From NCBI GenBank assembly GCA_029821455.1, contig JALGTI010000090.1:1-9948 (forward strand): a stretch of DNA of 9,948 bases, in the 5' to 3' direction. The notes beneath the pieces are model-generated. The model was not told the origin of the DNA. It was given only the letters and a program-made list of their open reading frames with translations, and did no database searches. This stretch comes from Candidatus Zipacnadia bacterium (GTDB taxonomy: Bacteria > Armatimonadota > Zipacnadia > Zipacnadales > Zipacnadaceae). The position numbers and the translations under genes were made by a program. Shown here piece after piece: positions 1-5,364 of this stretch; position 1 is the stretch's first letter, and each line of letters starts with the position of its first letter.

Positions 1-1
1 C

Positions 2-103
2 TACGGCGGCGAGAACCTTATAGTCCTGCGGATCTACAAGGAGATAAACTGGGGTGGGCCCTACGGCCGCATCTTCCTGTATAGTCCCCGAGTTGCTCAG
101 TAG
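2..103 (+). CDS. C-terminal end of an unidentified plus-strand protein (partial)
   Basis: Frame 2 is open from the left edge and ends at TAG 101-103, giving 33 residues that begin YGGENLIVLRIYKE and end FLYSPRVAQ. Alternating hydrophobic residues (LIVLRIY, GRIFLYS) with Gly/Asn turns look like the last strands of a beta-sandwich domain. The GENLIVLRIY stretch is loosely like the jelly-roll modules of glycoside hydrolases, but that is a guess. Frame 1 stops earlier and reads less like protein. It is the only supported plus-strand gene in the window, and it converges with the minus-strand unit at 104-343. Family and function cannot be named from this fragment. Confidence 0.6.
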   Translation, partial: YGGENLIVLRIYKEINWGGPYGRIFLYSPRVAQ

Positions 104-124
104 ACAACGTTAACCCCACGTTGT
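104..124. repeat. 7-bp inverted repeat directly after the partial gene
   Basis: ACAACGT (104-110) and ACGTTGT (118-124) are perfect complements around a 7-base loop and begin right after the plus-strand stop codon. The right arm can alternatively pair through CGTTGT (119-124) with ACAACG at 172-177, which would enclose the 132-169 hairpin instead. Confidence 0.6.
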
Positions 125-131
125 AGTAAGA

Positions 132-169
132 CAGCCCGGCTCCCATAGGGGTGGCAGGAAGCCGGGCTG
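132..169 (-). terminator. GC-rich terminator-like hairpin
   Basis: CAGCCCGGCT (132-141) and AGCCGGGCTG (160-169) form a perfect 10-bp stem with an 18-base loop. On the minus strand the stem is followed by UCUUACU, a weak U-rich tail. On the plus strand it is followed by CAACAACG, with no U run. It therefore fits best as the 3' terminator of the minus-strand RNA, though the stem could also help end transcription of the convergent plus-strand gene. Confidence 0.5.
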
Positions 170-176
170 CAACAAC

Positions 177-220
177 GCTCTGCCCGGGACTGTGGTGAAA
201 ACTGTAGATTCGGGCAGAGC
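177..220. repeat. 10-bp perfect inverted repeat, 24-base loop
   Basis: GCTCTGCCCG (177-186) is the exact reverse complement of CGGGCAGAGC (211-220). It sits 7 bases from the 132-169 hairpin, so two strong stems stand side by side. There is no U run on either side, which favours a structural element in an RNA over a terminator. Confidence 0.6.
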
Positions 221-221
221 C

Positions 222-282
222 TGGCCCGACAACTCAGCCTGGGCGTAGATCAAGGAGGCGATTTATGCTGTGTCGCGGGCCA
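222..282 (-). repeat. Bulged long stem-loop exposing a CCUCCUU loop on the minus strand
   Basis: TGGCCC (222-227) pairs with GGGCCA (277-282), GACA (228-231) with TGTC (271-274), and CAGC (235-238) with GCTG (267-270), for 14 base pairs with a 2-base bulge (275-276) and a 3-base bulge (232-234). In the apical part, AUC and GAU on the minus strand can close a small loop of GCCUCCUU. The outermost two pairs compete with the 281-296 hairpin. Confidence 0.5.
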
Positions 283-285
283 TAG
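265..285 (+). CDS. Possible six-codon leader-type ORF
   Basis: AAGGAGG (252-258) lies 6 bases before ATG at 265. The frame reads MLCRGP and stops at TAG 283-285. The Shine-Dalgarno site is close to ideal, but no plus-strand promoter is evident and no long gene follows on this strand, so a leader peptide has nothing obvious to regulate. A 20-codon frame (MNEALSRLWAIRL...) starts at 294 and ends at 356 without a clear ribosome site. The purine-rich run may simply be the complement of the CCUCCUU loop of the minus-strand RNA. Confidence 0.12.
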   Translation: MLCRGP

Positions 286-296
286 CGAGTGCTATG
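281..296. repeat. Short 6-bp hairpin with a 4-base loop
   Basis: CATAGC (281-286) and GCTATG (291-296) are perfectly complementary around GAGT. It overlaps the outer two pairs of the 222-282 stem, so full formation of both is mutually exclusive. Confidence 0.5.
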
Positions 297-306
297 AATG
301 AAGCTT

Positions 307-346
307 TGTCTAGGCTGTGGGCCATAAGGCTGGACAGGCCTACACA
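307..346. repeat. Imperfect hairpin at the 5' end of the candidate RNA
   Basis: TGT-C-TAGGCTGT (307-318) pairs with ACAG-G-CCTA-C-ACA (334-346), with a C/C mismatch and one bulged base. The inner GCC/GGC (321-323 with 328-330) closes an ATAA loop. The predicted start at 343 trims the outermost base pairs but leaves the main stem. Confidence 0.5.
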
Positions 347-349
347 ACT

Positions 350-378
350 ACTATAGCACACCAGCCTCTGTATGTCAA
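350..378 (-). promoter_or_regulatory. Near-consensus sigma-70-type extended -10 promoter (minus strand)
   Basis: On the minus strand: TTGACA (-35, 378-373), exactly 17 bases, then TATAGT (-10, 355-350) preceded by TGC, an extended -10. The -35 is perfect and the -10 matches five of six positions. The predicted start is G at about 343. It drives transcription into the hairpin-rich 104-343 segment. It has the same build as the 8811-8839 promoter, which supports both being real. Confidence 0.75.
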
Positions 379-400
379 CCCCCCAAACTGACTAATTGTG

Positions 401-411
401 CACTGTCAGTG
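401..411. promoter_or_regulatory. Short palindrome upstream of the 350-378 promoter
   Basis: CACTG-T-CAGTG is a perfect palindrome around one base, centred about 60 bases upstream of the predicted start at 343. The place would suit an activator or operator site, but it is short and could be chance. Confidence 0.15.
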
Positions 412-498
412 AACAACGGTAAGAACGGAGATTCCAGCCTCTTGGGCGCAATCGCAGCCACAAAGCCTGGCAAACAGCTAGCAATGTCACGTGTTTGC

Positions 499-636
499 TC
501 ATCTGGGTTCGCTGTGGTGTGTGCGGTTCACCGTCAAGCTGTTCACGATGCGGTCGTAGACTACGAGGTCGTCGTTGCCCCCTAACGAACCACAAACATT
601 GCTGGCGACGACCCTGACGCTGGCCCTGACCCGCAT
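499..636 (-). CDS. Short hypothetical ORF or gene remnant (45 codons)
   Basis: The minus frame starts MRVRASVRVVASNVCG, continues GGNDDLVVYDRIVNSL and stops at TGA (501-499). The frame remains open upstream to a TAA at about 695. Many codons end in C, as in the real minus-strand genes here, and the stretch reads like protein. Against it, there is no Shine-Dalgarno site before the ATG, and the exactly antisense plus frame (328-585) is also open, so the codon signal cannot be assigned to one strand. It could be a remnant of a decayed gene. No family was recognised. Confidence 0.15.
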   Translation of the reverse strand: MRVRASVRVVASNVCGSLGGNDDLVVYDRIVNSLTVNRTHHSEPR

Positions 637-746
637 GGTTTCCCAAAGTAGGATGGTGTTCAGTGTATGACGTTCCTTGAACAGAGAGGCGGCGAGTTAC
701 GCCTAGTGGCGGTCTGTGGTGTCCGTCCACTCATCAACTTCGAGGC

Positions 747-778
747 GCGCAGGGAACTGCTCTCGCGGCTCCCTGCGC
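747..778 (-). terminator. Terminator-like hairpin after the lipoprotein gene
   Basis: GCGCAGGGA (747-755) and TCCCTGCGC (770-778) form a perfect 9-bp stem with a 14-base loop, starting 27 bases past the stop codon of the 805-1803 gene. There is no T run after it, so a factor-independent terminator is uncertain. It may instead protect the 3' end of the operon mRNA. Confidence 0.45.
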
Positions 779-804
779 TTTGCGTCTATCTATCCAAGTG
801 TGGG

Positions 805-1803
805 TCAGAGTCCTGGCGGGGGTGGGGGTGGCGGCGCGAGCAGGCCCTCCACCACAAAATCATGGAACGCCGAGTTACTCACCAGGCTAGCCGCGTCCCG
901 AGCCACTATGCGAACGCTGTATGTCTGCGGTGCCTGCGTTCCGGAGGGGTCCGGTACGTTGCTATTGGCTGGAGCGGAGTAGGTGATACGGTACGTACCA
1001 TTATAGATCGTGCCCACTACTAACGGCATTGCAGATGTCCACAGTCCGCCGTCGGGTTCATAGACCTCCGCCGTCACACTATCCACGCCCTGGCCGTCAC
1101 TGATGGTGGCGGTTATCTGCACATCGCCTCCGGATGCTGGTAGCGCGGCTGGTGAAACGATAATGGTGCTCATATCTGGTGGTCGGGGACCAGTCACCAC
1201 CGCACTGGTGCTGGTGCTTACACTACCGGCTACAGCGACAATGGATCCTGTGCCAGGATTGAGCGCTGTGAAAGTGCCATCCAAGCCAATGGCGCCGATA
1301 TCGCCATTCACCATCCAGGTGGGCTCAACAGCAACCAGCCCGCTGGCATTCACCACCTGGCTGCGGAAGGTAACCTGACCGAAAACCTCGATAACCGGGT
1401 TCATTGGGTCTATGGTGACAAGGACGGGATCCCCGGCCGAGGTCGGTAGCAGGGCTACATTCACTGTTGTGGTTTGGCCTGGTGTAGTAGGCACGATGAG
1501 CGATGCCGGCTGATAGTTTGGGTCAAGCGGAGCGGTGGCCGTGAGGGTCAGGTTCCCACCAGGCAGACTTGCTAGCAGGAATTGCCCCAGTGTGTTGGTG
1601 GTGGTAGTCACACCCGGCGGCTCAACTGTTACCTCGCTTCCCACTATGACAGAACCAGTGTCATTGCCCGCAACAACGACGCCCTGTATCGAAGCGGTCC
1701 CAGCCGGTGGCGGCGGGGCTCCGCCGCCTCCACCACATCCACAAAGACCAACGATGATCACTAGCGTCGCAAAGGTGAGAACGGCTTCGAAGTAGCGGCT
1801 CAT
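805..1803 (-). CDS. Putative secreted lipoprotein with Ig-like domains
   Basis: The 332-residue product begins MSRYFEAVLTFATLVIIVG, a lipoprotein-type signal. Cys23 in LCGC is the probable lipid-attachment residue, followed by a GGGGGAPPPP linker. Residues about 36-120 resemble a carboxypeptidase-regulatory-like beta-sandwich (SIQGVVVAG, GQFLLASLPGG). Residues 125-205 resemble a bacterial Ig-like (Big) domain, with a WMVNGDIGAI core. Residues 212-320 form a third Ig-like domain, and the end is a run of seven prolines. The ATG is supported by AGAGGAGA eight bases upstream. It is the last gene after the two proteases, 65 bases downstream, probably co-transcribed. No catalytic motif is visible, so a structural, adhesive or substrate-presenting role at the cell surface is inferred. 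The Gly cluster beside the lipobox is common in lipoproteins of several environmental phyla. Confidence 0.85.
   Translation of the reverse strand: MSRYFEAVLTFATLVIIVGLCGCGGGGGAPPPPAGTASIQGVVVAGNDTGSVIVGSEVTVEPPGVTTTTNTLGQFLLASLPGGNLTLTATAPLDPNYQPASLIVPTTPGQTTTVNVALLPTSAGDPVLVTIDPMNPVIEVFGQVTFRSQVVNASGLVAVEPTWMVNGDIGAIGLDGTFTALNPGTGSIVAVAGSVSTSTSAVVTGPRPPDMSTIIVSPAALPASGGDVQITATISDGQGVDSVTAEVYEPDGGLWTSAMPLVVGTIYNGTYRITYSAPANSNVPDPSGTQAPQTYSVRIVARDAASLVSNSAFHDFVVEGLLAPPPPPPPGL
1709..1728. repeat. All-GC perfect hairpin inside the lipoprotein gene
   Basis: GGCGGCGG (1709-1716) and CCGCCGCC (1721-1728) are perfect complements around GGCT. They encode the Gly-to-Pro linker at about residues 25-31, right after the lipid-attachment Cys. 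The palindrome follows partly from Gly (GGN) and Pro (CCN) codons being complementary, but GGC/CCG usage makes it perfect. Confidence 0.7.
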
Positions 1804-1811
1804 AAGTTTCT

Positions 1812-1819
1812 TCTCCTCT
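1812..1819 (-). promoter_or_regulatory. Ribosome binding site of the lipoprotein gene
   Basis: AGAGGAGA lies eight bases before the ATG at 1803 and fixes this start. Between the preceding stop codon and this site only a weak 5-bp hairpin (GACGC 1843-1847, GCGTC 1854-1858) was seen. There is no separate promoter, which suggests co-transcription with protease B. Confidence 0.7.
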
Positions 1820-1868
1820 TATGACGCATATTGGGATGGTGCGACGCGCCCTGGCGTCCGCCACCACC

Positions 1869-4800
1869 CTAACGCTGCACTCGGAGAGCAGCCAGAGCAT
1901 TGGCGACCACACCAGCATCTGTGCTGCCAGCTATGCGCACCAGATACAATCCGTTAGGCACTCTTGCTCCTGAACCGTTACGACCATCCCACAGAACCAC
2001 GTTGCTTCCTGCAGGCCGTACACGGCCGGATTCAAGCACCCGCACAGGTCGCCCAGCTATGTTCAGTACCCTTATATCACAAGATGCCACTTGAGACAAG
2101 TGGAAAACTATCTCGCCGCCGCCTGAGGTAGGTCGCACGCACATCGCGCTGACCATCAATGCCCTCCCTGACCGCCGTACAAATTCCACCTCCAGGCGCC
2201 GTGTCCCTCCCCCTTTTTCAGCACGAAAGACATAGCCGGGTTGGTGCCGGGCGCTGATTACCTTGCCGCTGTCAAGATCTCGCAGGGCTACTGAATACTC
2301 CGGCGGCACCTGGCTTAAATCCGGCCAGGTGATCCGTACCTCGCCAGGAGCTTGGCTCCAGGTTACCACTATATTCCACTTCATGTTGCCTGATTCCTTG
2401 TTGACAAAGGAAGCAGCCAACGGTCGTGACCCGGGTCTGTCATCCACAAACGATAGTTGGACGCCATCACCGACCGGCGGCGGGGCTTCAATCTGCATCA
2501 ACTGGGCTGTTGGACGCACGCCACACCAGTTCTGCGTGTCAGATGTGCCGCCGCCGCTGGCGCATAACTGGGCGGTCCAGCCACTTGTCTGCTCACTTGC
2601 TGGTTGCGCGGGAATGCCAAGCGGCCCGGTCGGGCGCACCAGGGTCAGCGTGCAGGTCTGGAGCGCTAGCACCCAGAACCCCTGCCACGGGGCGATGAGC
2701 CTGTTGCCCATAGTGTCAGCATTCACCAGCCGGTAGTCGCCCTCATCGCGGTCATAAACCCAGGCAAAGCTGCGCATAATATCGCGCAGATCGGCAGCCA
2801 GAAGATCCATAGTCTCGGTGCCGACGGTAACGGTACAGGCACCGAAGTCAAAGGCACCAAAGAACGGATTGCCGAGCTGATGCCACCCTGGGGCGAGGGC
2901 GATGTCAAAATCACCAGCCGGTGCTGAGCTGCCTGAGGGCGTGACACTGACCGGGTACAGCAGGTTGAGCCATAAGCTCTTGCCCAATGCTAACCGCAAG
3001 TTCTCAGGCAGGGGCTCTGCGCCGTAGTAGGTATAGCGCTCGGAGGCTGTATCCCAACGCACAGCCAGCAGATCACTGGTGGGTATGCCGAGCAGAGTTG
3101 CCGGATGCGAATCGGGGGGAATAGCCGGTGGCCCCAGCATATGTAGTCCCGCCGCAAAGTCCACATTCCCATTGGGGTATGATTGCACGGGACCAGCGGT
3201 GATGACGATGACGTCCTCATTGTCGGCGCTGTCAACTCCGGTCACTGCATAATAGTAGTCTACGCCATCCGTGGTGGTATTGTCGGTGTAGTTGACCGCC
3301 TCCAGTGTGCCGACCTGTTCCGGGCCAGAATAGGGTAGCACCACAATGGGCGTTAAGCCTTGGACATGGTTGAAGTTACGAGTGCGGCGATAAATGCGTG
3401 TCTCGGCGTAGTCGGCCGGCGGTTCATATGTCCACATCAGGTCAATTGCCTCACCACCATCGTCCGGGTGGTCCATTGCCACCAGGTCAGTTACTCTGGT
3501 GGGCGGTGCGTCATTGCGCGATTGCATCGGCCCAACCACCTCAGAGTCTCTGAAGAGCTCACCGTCGCTGGTCCTGACCTTATAGTAGTAATCGACTCCG
3601 TCTGTGGTAGTATCATCCACATAAAGCTGCGTCCCCGGGCTCAGCGTGTCTATCTGCTCCCAGTCGCCTTCCTCACCTTCCCGCCGGAAGACTATGTACT
3701 CGGTTACATTGTTCTTGCCGCCACCGTCGTCGGCAGACTTAATCCAACTCAGAGTGATGCTGCCGCCGTCGTCCCCTTGGGTATCGAACGCCTGAAGGAA
3801 GGTGACAGGGTCAGGCGGCGACGTTACGCCCAACGCCGCAGCAATGTTGATGCGACCGGTCCCCAATTTGCCGGCGTAACCTGGATTCTGGGCATCAATG
3901 TTATCAGTGGTGTCGCGAATCAGTTGGATAAGCTGATCGTGTGTGTAGCCCGGATGCACGGAAAGGATCAGTGCCGCCAGGCCTGCGACCATCGGACAGG
4001 CAAACGAGGTGCCGGTGTTAGTGTAGAAGTACTGATCGAAGCCGGAGACTGAGGGGTCATAGTAGGCTGGGCCATAGATGGAGACACCTGGCGCCGCGAC
4101 ATCAACGAAGTTGGCCGAGGAGCTGTCATAATTGCTGAGGTCGTGACGCCGCTCATACTGATCTGTGGCCGCGACACCCAACAGATAGTTGTCGCCAGCA
4201 AACACATCGCGCCCGTCGTTGCAGACCGGTGATCGCCACGTGCTTGCCGAATCGGTAAACTCCCGGTCATCATTGCCTGCGGCCACTATGACCAGGACTC
4301 CGGCGTCATATGCACGGTGTAGGGCTGCGTCCCAACTGAGCGAGTAGCTGCCGCCGAGGCTCAGATTGATGATGTCAACGCCCAGATCAACTGCATAATC
4401 AACGGCCTCGGTTACCCGGCTGATAGGCGAGCCAGCGTCGTGAGGAAAAACCTGCACTGGGAGTATCTTGCAATTCCAGTCAATACCCGCGGTACCCCAG
4501 CCGTCATCTCCCACCGCTGCTATTATGCCGGCCGTCAAAGTACCATGGCTCACTTGCACATTTGGGAACCCGGACACCGGTTCAGGGTTGGCATCATTGT
4601 TGTCATTGACAAGGTCCCACCCGTGCACATCGTCTGTATAGCCGTTCTCATCGTCATCAATCCCATTGCCCGGTATCTCACCGGGATTGGTGTATATCTT
4701 GGCGGCAAGGTCGGGATGGTCGAGGTCTGTGCCAGAATCGATGACCGCCACGACCACGCTGGTGCTGCCTCTAGTTACATCCCAGCCCTCGGGTGCGTCT

Positions 4801-5240
4801 ATAAGGGGCAGGTGATATTGCTGGGGGTATTCGGGGTCATTCGGAACATAAGCTGGATAGACAAAAGTATCCGGTTCGACTGTTGCCACCTGAGGATCGG
4901 TGGCTAAGGCAGCCATGGCAGCCTGCAGGTCGCTGCCCCTGGGCAATTCTACGATGGCCAGGCCGCAGCGCAGCAGCTTACTGATACGTGCCCCTTCTAG
5001 CCGGGCAAAACGGTGACCCTGCTGGGGCCTGACGGCCGGCCGCAACGTTACAAGCAGCCGGTCGGCCACTGCCTCGCGTGGCACCAGCCGCACTTGGCCG
5101 CGACTATCCAGTACTCGCATAGGCGGCCCAGGCAAGGTCACGGTTCGCAGCTTCTCTGCAGCGGCGGCCTCCGGCGCAGGCTGCCACAGCAAGGCTGTCA
5201 TCAACATTACTGCGGTCAATAGCCTGAGAACCTGGCGCAT
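1869..5240 (-). CDS. Secreted subtilisin-like (S8) serine protease B, multidomain, FlgD-like C-terminus
   Basis: 1123 residues from ATG 5240, chosen because GAGGGAGA precedes it by eight bases and it opens a proper signal peptide (MRQVLRLLTAVMLMTALL, cleavage near EAAAA/E). The same frame extends upstream to 5378, but that part runs through a hairpin and has no signal character. Order: prodomain about 45-125; S8 domain about 150-470 with Asp168 (VIDSG), His232 (HGTLTAG, where HGTHVAG is usual), oxyanion Asn323 (AAGND) and Ser412 (GTSFACP); two FnIII-like domains about 480-575 and 580-685; two unnamed beta-rich modules about 690-870 and 885-1030; FlgD-like Ig domain 1038-1123 (VLNIAGRPVR, LWDGRNGSG). 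An Asp-rich IDDDENGYTDD loop probably binds calcium. All catalytic residues are present, so it should be an active endopeptidase, exported and perhaps anchored by the C-terminal domain. It is a paralogue of the protease at 5365-8757. Its natural substrate is unknown. Confidence 0.93.
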   Translation of the reverse strand: MRQVLRLLTAVMLMTALLWQPAPEAAAAEKLRTVTLPGPPMRVLDSRGQVRLVPREAVADRLLVTLRPAVRPQQGHRFARLEGARISKLLRCGLAIVELPRGSDLQAAMAALATDPQVATVEPDTFVYPAYVPNDPEYPQQYHLPLIDAPEGWDVTRGSTSVVVAVIDSGTDLDHPDLAAKIYTNPGEIPGNGIDDDENGYTDDVHGWDLVNDNNDANPEPVSGFPNVQVSHGTLTAGIIAAVGDDGWGTAGIDWNCKILPVQVFPHDAGSPISRVTEAVDYAVDLGVDIINLSLGGSYSLSWDAALHRAYDAGVLVIVAAGNDDREFTDSASTWRSPVCNDGRDVFAGDNYLLGVAATDQYERRHDLSNYDSSSANFVDVAAPGVSIYGPAYYDPSVSGFDQYFYTNTGTSFACPMVAGLAALILSVHPGYTHDQLIQLIRDTTDNIDAQNPGYAGKLGTGRINIAAALGVTSPPDPVTFLQAFDTQGDDGGSITLSWIKSADDGGGKNNVTEYIVFRREGEEGDWEQIDTLSPGTQLYVDDTTTDGVDYYYKVRTSDGELFRDSEVVGPMQSRNDAPPTRVTDLVAMDHPDDGGEAIDLMWTYEPPADYAETRIYRRTRNFNHVQGLTPIVVLPYSGPEQVGTLEAVNYTDNTTTDGVDYYYAVTGVDSADNEDVIVITAGPVQSYPNGNVDFAAGLHMLGPPAIPPDSHPATLLGIPTSDLLAVRWDTASERYTYYGAEPLPENLRLALGKSLWLNLLYPVSVTPSGSSAPAGDFDIALAPGWHQLGNPFFGAFDFGACTVTVGTETMDLLAADLRDIMRSFAWVYDRDEGDYRLVNADTMGNRLIAPWQGFWVLALQTCTLTLVRPTGPLGIPAQPASEQTSGWTAQLCASGGGTSDTQNWCGVRPTAQLMQIEAPPPVGDGVQLSFVDDRPGSRPLAASFVNKESGNMKWNIVVTWSQAPGEVRITWPDLSQVPPEYSVALRDLDSGKVISARHQPGYVFRAEKGGGTRRLEVEFVRRSGRALMVSAMCVRPTSGGGEIVFHLSQVASCDIRVLNIAGRPVRVLESGRVRPAGSNVVLWDGRNGSGARVPNGLYLVRIAGSTDAGVVANALAALRVQR

Positions 5241-5248
5241 CCTGCGAT

Positions 5249-5256
5249 TCTCCCTC
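5249..5256 (-). promoter_or_regulatory. Ribosome binding site deciding the protease B start
   Basis: GAGGGAGA ends eight bases before the ATG at 5240. The further upstream in-frame ATG at 5378 lies inside the end of protease A's gene and is therefore not the expected start. Confidence 0.7.
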
Positions 5257-5306
5257 GTCCACAGAACGAGAGCAATTCTCTGGGATGTTCTCTGGCACCT
5301 AACACA

Positions 5307-5330
5307 AGGGCGGGTTGGGTAACCCGCCCT
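5307..5330 (-). terminator. Strong hairpin between the two protease genes
   Basis: AGGGCGGGTT (5307-5316) and AACCCGCCCT (5321-5330) form a perfect 10-bp, GC-rich stem with a 4-base loop. On the minus strand it is followed by UGUGUU, a weak U-rich tail. It lies 35 bases past the stop of protease A and about 50 before the ribosome site of protease B, and no good promoter was found between hairpin and gene B. A partial terminator that lowers downstream expression, or an mRNA-stabilising stem, fits best. Confidence 0.55.
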
Positions 5331-5364
5331 GCTTGACAGATTAGATTGTCCGTGGCGATAGTTG

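Larger units (their letters stand above)
104..343 (-). ncRNA. Candidate structured non-coding RNA of about 220-240 nt
   Basis: A strong promoter at 350-378 would start a minus-strand transcript at about 343. The region below it is packed with inverted repeats: 307-346, 222-282 (alternatively 281-296), 177-220, 132-169 and 104-124. No ORF with a convincing start fits: the minus frames contain only a six-codon ORF and one open stretch lacking an ATG start or ribosome site. The 132-169 stem is followed on this strand by UCUUACU, so a likely 3' end lies near 124. The order of elements is unlike tmRNA (no tRNA-like end or tag ORF) or RNase P RNA (core motifs not seen), and it is a chain of hairpins rather than the single long hairpin of 6S RNA. 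Promoter and helices are seen directly; that it is a functional RNA is inference. It might instead be a processed leader or a group of terminators. Confidence 0.45.
379..746. other. Intergenic region with no supported gene
   Basis: This stretch lies between the promoter at 350-378 and the terminator-like hairpin at 747-778. It is open in several frames on both strands but no reading frame has a good ribosome site or a recognisable product. It holds the short palindrome at 401-411 and a 45-codon minus-strand ORF at 499-636, listed separately. No insertion sequence ends, direct repeats or tRNA were seen. Confidence 0.5.

Noticed and set aside
112..265. Minus-strand open stretch of about 50 codons (IYAQAELSGQALPES...)
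   Set aside because: It follows a TAA, lacks ATG or GTG and a Shine-Dalgarno site, and is explained by the inverted repeats. Kept only as an alternative to the RNA reading.
392..730. 112-codon open frame on the minus strand
   Set aside because: Composition is rich in Arg, His and Gln with no domain sense, there is no ribosome site, and it crosses the region where another minus frame reads more like protein. Taken as chance.
815..834. G-rich run on the plus strand that might form a G-quadruplex
   Set aside because: It is the complement of the proline codons of the lipoprotein's tail (PPPPPPP), with uneven G tracts; coding explains it.
667..1023. 118-codon plus-strand ORF overlapping the end of the lipoprotein gene
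   Set aside because: No ribosome site, mostly antisense to the lipoprotein gene and across its terminator hairpin; the product has no recognisable features.
3360..4052. 230-codon plus-strand ORF
   Set aside because: Lies wholly antisense to the FnIII/S8 part of protease B, whose coding is certain. The opening is a mirror of biased codon use.
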